Shown here in pieces: positions 1 through 8,017 of a stretch of 64,000 nt of DNA. Within the stretch, counting starts at the first letter, position 1; every line of letters starts with the position of its first letter. Source of the stretch: Thermobispora bispora DSM 43833 (GTDB lineage Bacteria > Actinomycetota > Actinomycetes > Streptosporangiales > Streptosporangiaceae); assembly GCF_000092645.1 (NCBI RefSeq), contig NC_014165.1:62001-126000 (forward strand). The letters run 5' to 3'. Position numbers and translations under genes: made by a program. A model generated the notes under the pieces. It was not told the origin of the DNA. It saw only the letters and a list, made by a program, of their open reading frames with translations, and made no database searches.

Positions 1-1186
1 CGGATACTTCGCCCCGGAGAGCGCGACCGGCATCGAGGCGGCGGCCGGCCGGTACCTCGACGGCACCCACCCTGACCTGGTCGTCCGCCGCGCGATCGAC
101 CTGGTCAGCGGCAAGCCGGCCAAGGGCGCCAACGTCGACCTCACCCTCGACGTCCAGGCGCAGCGGGTCGCGTACCGGCTGCTCAACGGCACGGGCAAGC
201 GCGGCGCGGTGGTGGCGCTCGACCCCAAGACCGGGGCGGTGCTCGCCATGGTCTCGTCGCCGTCGTACGACGCCAACCCGCTCGCCCAGCCGAACAAGGC
301 GAAGGTCAACGCGGCCTGGCAGAAGCTCAACAAGGACGACAACAAGCCGCTGATCAACCGGGCGATCGAGCAGACCTACCCGCCGGGTTCGACGTTCAAG
401 GTCGTCACCTCGGCCATGTTCCTCAGCGAGGACACCTCCCGGGACGAGAACACGGTCGTCGACGCCCCGGACGCGCTGCCGCTCCCCGGGGTGGTGCAAC
501 CGCTGCGCAACTACCGCGGCGAGTCGTGCGGTGGCCAGGCCACGATGCTGCGGGCGCTCGCCATCTCGTGCAACACGCCCTTCGCCAAGATCGGCATGGA
601 CCTCGGCTACGACCGGCTGAAGGAGCAGGCGGAGCGGTTCGGCGTGGGCAAGCCGCTGGAGATCCCGCTCTACGTGCAGCCGAGCGACATCGGCCCGCAG
701 GAGGACAAGGCCGCCCTCGCCCAGACCTCGATCGGGCAGCGGAGCAACCGGATGACCCCGCTGCAGATGGCCATGGTGGCCGCCGGGATCGCGAACAACG
801 GCACGGTCATGAAGCCGTACCTGATCAACAAGATCGTCGCCCCGGACGGCACCGAGCTCGAGGTCACCGAGCCGGAGGAGCTCACCGAGGCGGTGAGCCC
901 GGAGGTCGCGGCCGAGCTGACCAGGATGATGGTCGGCGTGGTGCAGCAGGGCACCGGCCGGGCCGCGCAGGTGCCCGGGATCACGGTGGCGGGCAAGACC
1001 GGAACCGCGGAGACCGGTCCGGGCCAGCCCTCGCACGCCTGGTTCATCTGCTTCGCCCCGGCCGAGGATCCCAAGGTCGCGGTAGCCGTCATCGTGGAGT
1101 CCGGTAGCGCGGGCAGCGACGCCACCGGTGGCGCGGTGGCGGCCCCGATCGCCCGCGAGGTCATACAGGCGGTGCTGGGACGGTGA
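1..1186 (+). CDS. pbpA: Penicillin-binding protein A (transpeptidase), C-terminal part
   Basis: The open frame runs in from the window edge, so the N-terminus (membrane anchor and dimerisation domain) is missing. The visible part is a class B PBP transpeptidase domain that cross-links peptidoglycan outside the membrane. All three active-site motifs are present in order: STFK with the acyl-enzyme serine at 389-400, SCN at 566-574 and KTG at 995-1003. The stop overlaps the GTG start of the next gene by four bases, so pbpA and the kinase are translationally coupled. This is the usual actinobacterial pbpA-pknA-pknB arrangement, in which the kinases regulate wall growth. Confidence 0.95.
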   Translation, partial: GYFAPESATGIEAAAGRYLDGTHPDLVVRRAIDLVSGKPAKGANVDLTLDVQAQRVAYRLLNGTGKRGAVVALDPKTGAVLAMVSSPSYDANPLAQPNKAKVNAAWQKLNKDDNKPLINRAIEQTYPPGSTFKVVTSAMFLSEDTSRDENTVVDAPDALPLPGVVQPLRNYRGESCGGQATMLRALAISCNTPFAKIGMDLGYDRLKEQAERFGVGKPLEIPLYVQPSDIGPQEDKAALAQTSIGQRSNRMTPLQMAMVAAGIANNGTVMKPYLINKIVAPDGTELEVTEPEELTEAVSPEVAAELTRMMVGVVQQGTGRAAQVPGITVAGKTGTAETGPGQPSHAWFICFAPAEDPKVAVAVIVESGSAGSDATGGAVAAPIAREVIQAVLGR

Positions 1187-2589
1187 ACCCCGACACGGTT
1201 CTCGGCGGCCGATACCGGCTGATCTCCCGCATCGCGGCCGGCGGGATGGGGGAGGTCTGGCGGGCGCTGGACGAGTCGCTGGGCCGTGAGGTGGCGGTGA
1301 AGGTGATGCACAGCCACGTCGCCGCCGACCCGTCGTTCCGCACCCGGTTCCGCACCGAGGCCCGGATCACCGCGGCGCTCACCGACCCGGGGATCGCCCA
1401 GGTCTACGACTACGGGGAGTCGGACAGCGTCGCCTACCTGGTCATGGAGCTGGTGCACGGCGAGCCGCTCGCCGCGATCCTCTCCCGGAACGGCGCCCTC
1501 GACCCCCAGGTCACGCTCGACATCATCGAGCAGGCCGCCAAGGGCCTGTACGCGGCGCACCGCAACGGGGTCATCCACCGGGACATCAAGCCCGGCAACC
1601 TGCTCGTCACCGAGGACGGCCAGGTCAAGATCACCGATTTCGGGATCGCCCGGGCCCTGGAGGCCGCCCGGCTGACCCGGACCGGGACCGTGCTCGGCAC
1701 CGCGCAGTACGTGAGCCCGGAGCAGGCGTCCGGCAGCGAGCTCACCCCGGCGAGCGACATCTACTCGCTCGGCGTCGTCGCGTACGAGTGCCTCGCCGGC
1801 CGCCCGCCGTTCACCGCGGACACCCCGGTCGCGCTGGTCCTCAAGCACATCAACACCCCGCCGCCGCCCCTGCCCGAAACGGTGCCGCAGGCGGTGCGGG
1901 ATCTCGTCTCCGCCATGCTCGCCAAGGATCCGGCGGCCCGCCCGGCCGACGGCGCCGAGCTCGCCCGCCGGGTGCGCGCGCTGCGCGCCACGCTCACCGG
2001 GGAGCCGGCCCGCCGGCTGGGCGCGCTCACCGATCCCAGCGGCTTCCCCGTCGCCCGGACCGCGGGGTTACCCCCGCAGGAGCCGCGGGACCTGCCCACG
2101 ACGAAACCCGAGCTTCCCGAGACCGCCGCCGCCGGCCCCGGCCCGGGGAGCGGGCGCAGGACCGGCCGCAGGCCGGTGATCATCGGGGGCGTGGTGGCGG
2201 GCTGTGCCCTCGCCGCGGTCATCGGGGTGCTCGCCCCCCGGTTCACCGAGTCCGCCGTCGAGCCGCCCCGGGAGCGGCCGGCCTCGCCGACCCCGGAGGT
2301 CTCCCCCACCCCGGTGCAACCGTCCAGGTCACCGGCGGTCCGGCCGACCCAGAGGGTGGTTCAGGTGCCGTCGGCGACACCTTTTCCTACGCCGTCGGCT
2401 ACGGTTATCACGTCGGCGCCGGCGACCTGGACGCCTACCCCGTCCGCGTCACCGACCCCTAGTCTTAGTCAAACGCCACCCTCGACTCCGACTCACCAAC
2501 CCACGGACACCGCGGCTCCGACGGCCTCCCCGACCGAGACGAGCCCTCCGGACGACGAGGGGACCGACGAGAAGGGGGTCGATGATTGA
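1183..2589 (+). CDS. pknA: Ser/Thr protein kinase, PknA-like
   Basis: A 468-residue Hanks-type kinase. The glycine-rich loop (GGMGEV) is near residue 20, the ATP-anchoring Lys is K40 in VAVKVM, the catalytic HRD Asp is D134 in HRDIKPGN, and DFG follows. A single transmembrane helix lies at about residues 331-352. Beyond it is an extracellular Pro/Ser/Thr-rich tail of roughly 115 residues with no PASTA repeats, which is typical of PknA rather than PknB. The GTG start overlaps the pbpA stop. It sits between pbpA and the PASTA kinase and is expected to phosphorylate division and wall-synthesis proteins. Confidence 0.92.
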   Translation: MNPDTVLGGRYRLISRIAAGGMGEVWRALDESLGREVAVKVMHSHVAADPSFRTRFRTEARITAALTDPGIAQVYDYGESDSVAYLVMELVHGEPLAAILSRNGALDPQVTLDIIEQAAKGLYAAHRNGVIHRDIKPGNLLVTEDGQVKITDFGIARALEAARLTRTGTVLGTAQYVSPEQASGSELTPASDIYSLGVVAYECLAGRPPFTADTPVALVLKHINTPPPPLPETVPQAVRDLVSAMLAKDPAARPADGAELARRVRALRATLTGEPARRLGALTDPSGFPVARTAGLPPQEPRDLPTTKPELPETAAAGPGPGSGRRTGRRPVIIGGVVAGCALAAVIGVLAPRFTESAVEPPRERPASPTPEVSPTPVQPSRSPAVRPTQRVVQVPSATPFPTPSATVITSAPATWTPTPSASPTPSLSQTPPSTPTHQPTDTAAPTASPTETSPPDDEGTDEKGVDD

Positions 2590-2630
2590 CACCGGCGGCA
2601 CCAGATGAACGGCAAGGGACAGTGCAGAAC

Positions 2631-4478
2631 ATGATTCAGCCACGACTTCTCGGCGGACGCTATCAGCTCGAAAGCGTCGTGGGGCGTGGCGGCATGGCGG
2701 AGGTGTATCGCGCCCGGGACATCCGGCTCGACCGGATCGTCGCGATCAAGACGCTCCGCTCCGACCTCGCCAGGGACCACACTTTCCAGGCGCGGTTCCG
2801 GAGGGAGGCACAGTCCGCCGCTTCACTGAACCACCCTTCGATCATCGCCGTCTACGACACCGGCGAGGACGTGGTGGACGGCACGCCGGTGCCGTACATC
2901 GTCATGGAGTACGTGGAGGGCCGGACGCTCCGTGACGTGCTCCGCACCGAGCGCAAGGTGCTGCCGGAACGGGCGCTGGAGCTGACCGACGGCATCCTCC
3001 GGGCGCTGGACTACAGCCACCGCGGCGGCATCGTGCACCGGGACATCAAGCCGGCGAACGTCATGCTCACCAACAGCGGTGAGGTCAAGGTCATGGACTT
3101 CGGCATCGCCCGGGCGATGGCCGACTCCGCCGCCACCATGACCCAGACCGCCCAGGTGATCGGAACCGCCCAGTACCTGTCCCCCGAGCAGGCCCGCGGT
3201 GAGCGCGTCGACGCGCGCAGCGACATCTACTCCACCGGTTGCGTGCTCTACGAGCTGCTGACCGGCCAGCCGCCGTTCACGGGTGACTCGCCCGTCGCCA
3301 TCGCCTACCAGCACGTCCGAGAGGACCCGATCCCGCCGTCGCACATCGACCCGGAGATCCCCAAGTGGGCCGACGCCATCGTGCTCAAGGCGATGGCCAA
3401 GGACCCGTTCCAGCGTTACCAGAGCGCCGCCGAGATGCGGGCCGACATCCAGCGGGTGCTCTCCGGCCTGCCGGTCGACCCGCAGACGATGGCCCTTGCC
3501 ACCAGCTACCAGCAGTACGGCGGGGCGGCCGACCGCACCCGGACGATGACCGCGACCGACGTCCCGTCGGTGCAGGCGACCCAGGCCATCCCCGACTACG
3601 AGTACGGCCCGCCGGAGCGGAACGGCCGGTACGACCGGCGGCGCGGCGGCGGGAACACCGCGCTGAAGACCGCGCTGTGGATCGTGATCCCGCTCCTGAT
3701 CATCGGTGCGTTCATCGGCATCGGCTACGCGTTCCTCAGCCCCGGGTCGTCGGGCACGACCAAGGTCAAGGTGCCCCAGCTGGTGAACCAGACCAAGGAG
3801 GCCGCGGAGAAGGCGCTCACCGACCTGGGGCTCAAGGTCGCCTACGGCCCGGCCGAGTACCACGACGAGGTGCCGAAGAACTCGGTGATCCGCACCGAGC
3901 CCGCGGCCGACACCGAGGTCTCGCTGGGGGACACGGTCACGGTCATCCTCTCCAAGGGCCGGGAGCTGGTCTCGATCCCGACCGACATCATCGGCAAGAC
4001 GCCGGAGGAGGCGAAGGCCGAGCTGGAGGCCCTGGGCCTCAACGTGAGCATCGTGATGAAGACCGCGCCCGGCAAGCCGCAGGGCAAGGTGTACGACACC
4101 AACCCGAAGCCCGGCCAGCGGGTGGCGAAGGACACGCTGGTCCGGCTGTACGTGCCGCGGGAGCTCGCCCAGGTGCCGAGCGTGGTCGGCATCCCCGAGG
4201 ACGAGGCGCGCGCCACGCTGGAGGGGGCCGGCTTCAAGGTGAAGGTGGTCACCCGCAACAGCGACGTCCCCGTGGGGAACGTCATCGACCAGAGCCCGGC
4301 GCCCGGCACCAAGCTGCAGCCCGGCACCACGGTGACGCTGATCGTGTCGAGCGGCCCGGCGGTGCAGCAGAACCCCGATGACGGTCTGCCCACGGAGCCG
4401 CCGATGGACGACCTGCCCACGGACGACGGCGAGGACGACGGCGCCGGCATCGACCTGAACGGCGACCCGTTCGGGTGA
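2631..4478 (+). CDS. pknB: Ser/Thr protein kinase with PASTA repeats, PknB-like
   Basis: A 615-residue receptor kinase. The kinase domain spans about residues 8-270, with K40 in IAIKTL, catalytic D138 in HRDIKPAN, and DFG. A transmembrane helix lies near 349-369, followed by three extracellular PASTA repeats that bind muropeptides in this family (M. tuberculosis PknB has four). The C-terminus is Asp/Gly/Pro-rich. Start choice is uncertain: ATG 2631 has AAGGGA about 11 bases upstream, GTG 2622 is in frame but very close to it, and TTG 2586 would overlap the pknA stop. A hairpin terminator follows. Confidence 0.93.
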   Translation: MIQPRLLGGRYQLESVVGRGGMAEVYRARDIRLDRIVAIKTLRSDLARDHTFQARFRREAQSAASLNHPSIIAVYDTGEDVVDGTPVPYIVMEYVEGRTLRDVLRTERKVLPERALELTDGILRALDYSHRGGIVHRDIKPANVMLTNSGEVKVMDFGIARAMADSAATMTQTAQVIGTAQYLSPEQARGERVDARSDIYSTGCVLYELLTGQPPFTGDSPVAIAYQHVREDPIPPSHIDPEIPKWADAIVLKAMAKDPFQRYQSAAEMRADIQRVLSGLPVDPQTMALATSYQQYGGAADRTRTMTATDVPSVQATQAIPDYEYGPPERNGRYDRRRGGGNTALKTALWIVIPLLIIGAFIGIGYAFLSPGSSGTTKVKVPQLVNQTKEAAEKALTDLGLKVAYGPAEYHDEVPKNSVIRTEPAADTEVSLGDTVTVILSKGRELVSIPTDIIGKTPEEAKAELEALGLNVSIVMKTAPGKPQGKVYDTNPKPGQRVAKDTLVRLYVPRELAQVPSVVGIPEDEARATLEGAGFKVKVVTRNSDVPVGNVIDQSPAPGTKLQPGTTVTLIVSSGPAVQQNPDDGLPTEPPMDDLPTDDGEDDGAGIDLNGDPFG

Positions 4479-4555
4479 TCCGGGCCCGGCGGACGGGCCA
4501 CGGCGGTGACCCCTCCGGTCGCCGCCGGAGCGCCGTCCGCCGCTCGCCGAGCGCT

Positions 4556-4584
4556 CGCGGCCGCCCTGGTGCGGCCGCGTTTTC
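4556..4584 (+). terminator. Likely intrinsic terminator of the pbpA-pknA-pknB operon
   Basis: A perfect 9-bp stem (cgcggccgc / gcggccgcg, 4556-4564 and 4571-4579) with a six-base loop is followed directly by a T-rich run (tttt, then attt). It lies about 80 bases after the pknB stop. Confidence 0.6.
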
Positions 4585-4790
4585 ATTTCATCGGCCGGCG
4601 CCTCCCGGGGCGCGGGGGTGCGGCGGCCGGCGCACGCGGGCGGGCGACGCAAGGGGACGAGACGGATCGCCGGCGGACGCGCCGCCGGGAGAACCGCGTA
4701 CGGCGGCGCCGGTAGAACCGCGTCTGGCGGATGCGCCTCGCGGACCCGGGCGCGCGAGGCGGCGGGACGGCGGTATGCGCCCGGACATGG

Positions 4791-4833
4791 GTGAGGGCTT
4801 CCGCCACTCGGGGGCAATGGCGGAAGCCCTCAC
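4791..4833. terminator. Large perfect hairpin, probable bidirectional terminator
   Basis: A perfect 16-bp inverted repeat (gtgagggcttccgcca at 4791-4806, complement at 4818-4833) with an 11-base loop sits between convergent genes, just past the stop of the pabA-like gene. There is no U-tract of note, so termination activity is inferred. Confidence 0.55.
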
Positions 4834-4846
4834 CCGGTACGTCGTT

Positions 4847-5437
4847 TCAAAGGGGGCGAGTGTTACACATCTCGAGCCAATTTTTCAGAAGCCGATGACC
4901 GTGCTCGGAAGCGATCGATTCAGGGTGGAACTGGACGCCCTCGATCGGCGCGGTGCGGTGCCGTACCCCCATAATCACGCCGTCCGGGGTGACCGCGCTC
5001 ACCTCCAGCTCCGGGGGGACCGTCCCGGGCACGACCGCGAGCGAGTGGTACCGGGTCATGGTCACCGGGGACGGGAGCGAGCGGAACACCCCGCGGCCGT
5101 CGTGGAGGATCGGGCTGGTCCGGCCGTGCATGAGCTCGGGCGCCCGGGCCACGGTCGCGCCGTACGCCACCGCGATCGCCTGGTGGCCCAGGCACACGCC
5201 GAGCAGCGGAAGCCGGTGCTCCGCGGCGTGCCGGACCAGGGGCACGCTGATCCCGGCCGCCTCCGGGCTGCCCGGCCCCGGGGAGATGAGCACGCCGTCG
5301 AAGCCCGCGGTGTCGGTGAGGCCCACCCGGTCGCGCGGCCGTACGTCACAGTGGGCGCCGAGCCGACGGAGGTACTGGACGATCGTGTGGACGAAGCTGT
5401 CGTGGTTGTCCACCACGAGCACACGGGTCGCGGTCAT
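4847..5437 (-). CDS. pabA: Glutamine amidotransferase, PabA/TrpG type
   Basis: A 196-residue class I glutamine amidotransferase that supplies ammonia for aminodeoxychorismate or anthranilate synthesis. The N-terminus has VDNHDSF, the nucleophile elbow is GVCLGHQAI, and the His-Glu pair is in FHPES. ATG 5437 is preferred because GGAAGG lies just upstream and the family normally begins a few residues before the VDNxDSF motif; a longer frame reaches 5533. No chorismate-binding partner subunit is in the window, so folate versus tryptophan cannot be settled. In actinobacteria a gene annotated trpG or pabA commonly sits beside pknB and crgA. Confidence 0.9.
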   Translation of the reverse strand: MTATRVLVVDNHDSFVHTIVQYLRRLGAHCDVRPRDRVGLTDTAGFDGVLISPGPGSPEAAGISVPLVRHAAEHRLPLLGVCLGHQAIAVAYGATVARAPELMHGRTSPILHDGRGVFRSLPSPVTMTRYHSLAVVPGTVPPELEVSAVTPDGVIMGVRHRTAPIEGVQFHPESIASEHGHRLLKNWLEMCNTRPL

Positions 5438-5589
5438 ACGCCTTCCGGTGGCGGGAGGAGTGCCGGACTCCCCACTATAGGAAGGGAACGCGGGACGCCG
5501 TCCCCACCGCGTACCGTCCCTGCCCCGCACCACGCCGGACAGCGGTTACGCTACTGACCGAAGACCGCAGGCCTATCAGGAGAGATCCC

Positions 5590-5835
5590 GTGCCCAAGTC
5601 GAAGGTTCGCAAGAAGGCCGTCTACACGCCGCCGAAGCGGGCGCAGGCGGTGAAGACGAGCCCGCGCTGGCTCGCCCCCCTCATGGTCACCTGCTGGATC
5701 GTCGGCATCCTCTGGATCGCGGTCTACTACATCGCGCCGCAGACGCCGGGCATCGAGACGCTGGGCAACTGGAACCTGCTGGTCGGTTTCGGCCTCATCA
5801 TCCTGGGCGTGATCCTCTCCACGAGGTGGCGCTGA
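5590..5835 (+). CDS. crgA: Cell division protein CrgA
   Basis: An 81-residue protein with a basic N-terminus (MPKSKVRKK) and two transmembrane helices at about residues 31-51 and 61-78, the standard CrgA architecture. CrgA is a small divisome membrane protein that interacts with FtsZ, FtsQ and PBPs in actinobacteria. The GTG start has AGGAGAG upstream. Its place next to the pabA-like gene and the PASTA kinases matches the conserved near-origin cluster. Confidence 0.93.
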   Translation: MPKSKVRKKAVYTPPKRAQAVKTSPRWLAPLMVTCWIVGILWIAVYYIAPQTPGIETLGNWNLLVGFGLIILGVILSTRWR

Positions 5836-5879
5836 GCCGCCCAAGATGGCGGTTTCCAGAGGCCGGCTTTCCACAGCGA

Positions 5880-5911
5880 TTATCCACAGGCTGTGAATGA
5901 TCGACAGCCTG
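5880..5911. promoter_or_regulatory. DnaA box and adjoining inverted repeat
   Basis: TTATCCACA at 5880-5888 is a perfect consensus DnaA box. It runs into an 8-bp inverted repeat (caggctgt 5887-5894, acagcctg 5904-5911) between the convergent crgA and rhomboid genes. The repeat may serve as a terminator. A single box in a near-origin region is not itself an origin. Confidence 0.5.
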
Positions 5912-5942
5912 GCGTGTCACTCAAGCGGCGGTAAGCGCACGG

Positions 5943-6803
5943 TCACCGGAAGAGCGCCAGCGGGTACGGCGGGAGCAGCGTGACGGCGCAGATCAGCGCC
6001 GCCAGCACCGCCACCGCAACCGCGGACTGGACGAGGGTGCGGTGCCGCTCGGGCGCGTAGACGAGGCCGGCGGCCACGACGGTGCCGGTCACCAGCCCGC
6101 CGAGGTGGCCCTGCCAGCTGATGCCCGGGACCACGAACGTGATCAGCACGTTGATCCCGATCAGCCAGAGCACGCCGCGCACGTCGGTGCCGAGCCGCCG
6201 GGCGACCACGAACAGCGCGCCGAACAGGCCGTAGATCGCCCCCGAGGCGCCGAGCGCCGCCACGCCGAAGAGGTAGATCGCGACCGACCCGCCGAGGGCG
6301 GAGAGCAGGTAGAGCGCGGCGAACCGCGCCGAGCCGAGCAGGCGCTCCAGATCCGGGCCGATCACGTAGAGCGCCCACATGTTGAAGAGGATGTGCCAGA
6401 AGGACGGCGGCGGGGCGTGCAGGAACGCGCTGGTGATCAGCCGCCACCACTCGCCCTGGTACACCCCGATGGACCACATCCCGTAGGCGCTGATCACCCG
6501 CTCGGGGTCGAGCACCTCGGCCACGTACGCGAGCAGGTTGATCGCGAGCAGGGTCCAGCTCACGCGCGCCGTGGTGACCGGGGCACCGCCGAACACCGTG
6601 CGGGCCCGCCGTACCGTGCGGTTGCCCTCCTGGACGCAGTCGAGGCACTGGTAGCCGACGGCCGCCTCGCGCATGCAGTCCGGGCAGATGCTCCGGTCGC
6701 AGCGCTGGCAGCGGACGTAGGTCTCGCGATCCGGGTGGCGGTAGCAGGTCGGTACCGCCGCCCCGGGGGGATGCGGTGGGCTCGGCGGTGGCTGGGAGGT
6801 CAT
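5943..6803 (-). CDS. Rhomboid family intramembrane serine protease
   Basis: A 286-residue protein. Residues about 12-55 form a Cys/His-rich zinc-binding segment (CYRHPDR, CQRCDR, CPDC, CLDC), as in many actinobacterial rhomboids. Six transmembrane helices follow. The catalytic Ser is in GASGAIYG and the partner His in GHLGG, so the dyad looks intact. Substrates are unknown. ATG 6803 has GGAAGGA five bases upstream. It is transcribed in the same direction as the cyclophilin gene upstream, with 65 bases between them. Confidence 0.9.
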   Translation of the reverse strand: MTSQPPPSPPHPPGAAVPTCYRHPDRETYVRCQRCDRSICPDCMREAAVGYQCLDCVQEGNRTVRRARTVFGGAPVTTARVSWTLLAINLLAYVAEVLDPERVISAYGMWSIGVYQGEWWRLITSAFLHAPPPSFWHILFNMWALYVIGPDLERLLGSARFAALYLLSALGGSVAIYLFGVAALGASGAIYGLFGALFVVARRLGTDVRGVLWLIGINVLITFVVPGISWQGHLGGLVTGTVVAAGLVYAPERHRTLVQSAVAVAVLAALICAVTLLPPYPLALFR

Positions 6804-6868
6804 GGAGTCCTTCCAAGACGGGTCGCTGACGCCAGCCTATAAGCCGATGGCGCCCGGCAGGCGTTCCC

Positions 6869-7399
6869 TCAGGATCGCTCGATGGTGACCTCTTCGATCA
6901 CCGCGTCCTGGAGCGGGCGGTCCCGGTGGTCCGTGGGGGTCCGCGCGATCGAGTCGACCACCTCGGTGCCCTCGATCACCTCGCCGAAGATCGTGTGGTT
7001 CCGGTCGAGGTGCGGCTGCGGTGCCACGGTGATGAAGAACTGCGAGCCGTTGGTGCCGCGGCCGCGCCACTTCCCGGCGTTCGCCATGGCGACCAGGTAC
7101 GGCCGGTCGAACCGGTTCTTGTCGTGGATCTCGTCGTCGAACATGTACCCGGGGCCGCCGGTCCCCTGCCCGATCGGGTCCCCGCCCTGGATCATGAACC
7201 CGTCGATGACCCGGTGGAAGATCGTCCCGTTGTAGAGCGGGGTGGTCATCCGCTCCCCGGTCGCCGGGTGCCGCCACTCCCGGGTGCCCTCGGCGAGCTC
7301 GACGAAATTGCGCACCGTGTTGGGCGCCTTGTCCGGGAAGAGCTTGATGCGGATCGTGCCGTGATTGGTACGCAGATTGGCGATCAGAGTCTCGGCCAC
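6869..7399 (-). CDS. Peptidyl-prolyl cis-trans isomerase, cyclophilin type
   Basis: A 176-residue cytoplasmic cyclophilin with no signal peptide. Family motifs are visible: FHRVIDGFMIQGGDP (catalytic Arg), GSQFFIT and NHTIFGEV. It catalyses proline isomerisation in protein folding. GTG 7399 is chosen over the longer frame to 7480 because AAAGGGGG lies eight bases upstream and the encoded N-terminus (MAETLIANL) fits the family. A homologous gene lies in the same near-origin neighbourhood in other actinobacteria. Confidence 0.92.
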   Translation of the reverse strand: MAETLIANLRTNHGTIRIKLFPDKAPNTVRNFVELAEGTREWRHPATGERMTTPLYNGTIFHRVIDGFMIQGGDPIGQGTGGPGYMFDDEIHDKNRFDRPYLVAMANAGKWRGRGTNGSQFFITVAPQPHLDRNHTIFGEVIEGTEVVDSIARTPTDHRDRPLQDAVIEEVTIERS

Positions 7400-7573
7400 G
7401 GACGGCGCCCCCTTTGGGTGACTGGCGTTAGTTATCCGTCTCACAGGGTATCGAGCGGTCGCAACCGGAGCCGCGACCATCCAGAGGAGATGGGGGCCGG
7501 GCAGGCCCCGTCCGCAAGGGAGGCGATTTCGTCGATGCGCACGTCAATGGGGCGGGGAGGACGCCGGGAGAGC

Positions 7574-8017
7574 ATGCTGAACCCCCAGGACCTGATGGGC
7601 CGCGTGCGGAGCGCGGCCAAGAAGGCCGGCGTCCGGATGACGCCGGTGGCCGGTACGGCACGCGATGTCGCGGCACAGCGGATCGAGGACGCGCGGCTGT
7701 GGGCGGCGCCCAAGCTCGACCAGGCGGCCCACTCGGTGGAGGAGCAGATCGCCCCGGTGGTGAGCGCGTTCCTCACCGAGCTCGCCAGGCGGCTGGAGAG
7801 CACGGCACCGAAGAAGACCCGCCGCTGGCCGCTCGCCGCCCTGTGCACCGGCGCCGCGATCGGCGCCATAGGCGTGGCCATGTACCGCGGCAACGCCAAG
7901 CGCTGGGCGGAGTCCGTACGGGACACCGTCCGGGGCGTGGAGCAGCCGACCACCGACTGGTCGCAGGAGCGGACCGGCTCGATGCAGCAGGGCGCGGAGC
8001 AGACGCGGAGGCCGTGA
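7574..8017 (+). CDS. Small membrane-associated helical protein (DUF5324-like)
   Basis: A 147-residue protein. It has an amphipathic Ala/Glu/Arg-rich N-terminal half (TARDVAAQRIEDAR, APKLDQAA, VEEQIAPVV), a single transmembrane helix (WPLAALCTGAAIGAIGVAMY) near residues 92-111, and a polar tail. The pattern resembles actinobacterial DUF5324-type proteins found near the origin; that is recognition from memory, not a search. ATG 7574 is preceded by GGGAGAG. The last 245 bases overlap, tail to tail, the open frame of the phosphatase gene on the other strand. Confidence 0.72.
   Translation: MLNPQDLMGRVRSAAKKAGVRMTPVAGTARDVAAQRIEDARLWAAPKLDQAAHSVEEQIAPVVSAFLTELARRLESTAPKKTRRWPLAALCTGAAIGAIGVAMYRGNAKRWAESVRDTVRGVEQPTTDWSQERTGSMQQGAEQTRRP

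Larger units (their letters stand above)
4479..4846. other. Intergenic region between convergent pknB and pabA-like genes
   Basis: No coding sequence is supported. It contains two strong inverted repeats, annotated separately. The rest is GC-rich filler with short CG repeats. Confidence 0.6.

Noticed and set aside
2823-4817. 664-codon open frame on the minus strand
   Set aside because: Antisense to pknB, His/Arg/Gly-rich, no ribosome site; typical third-frame openness of very GC-rich DNA.
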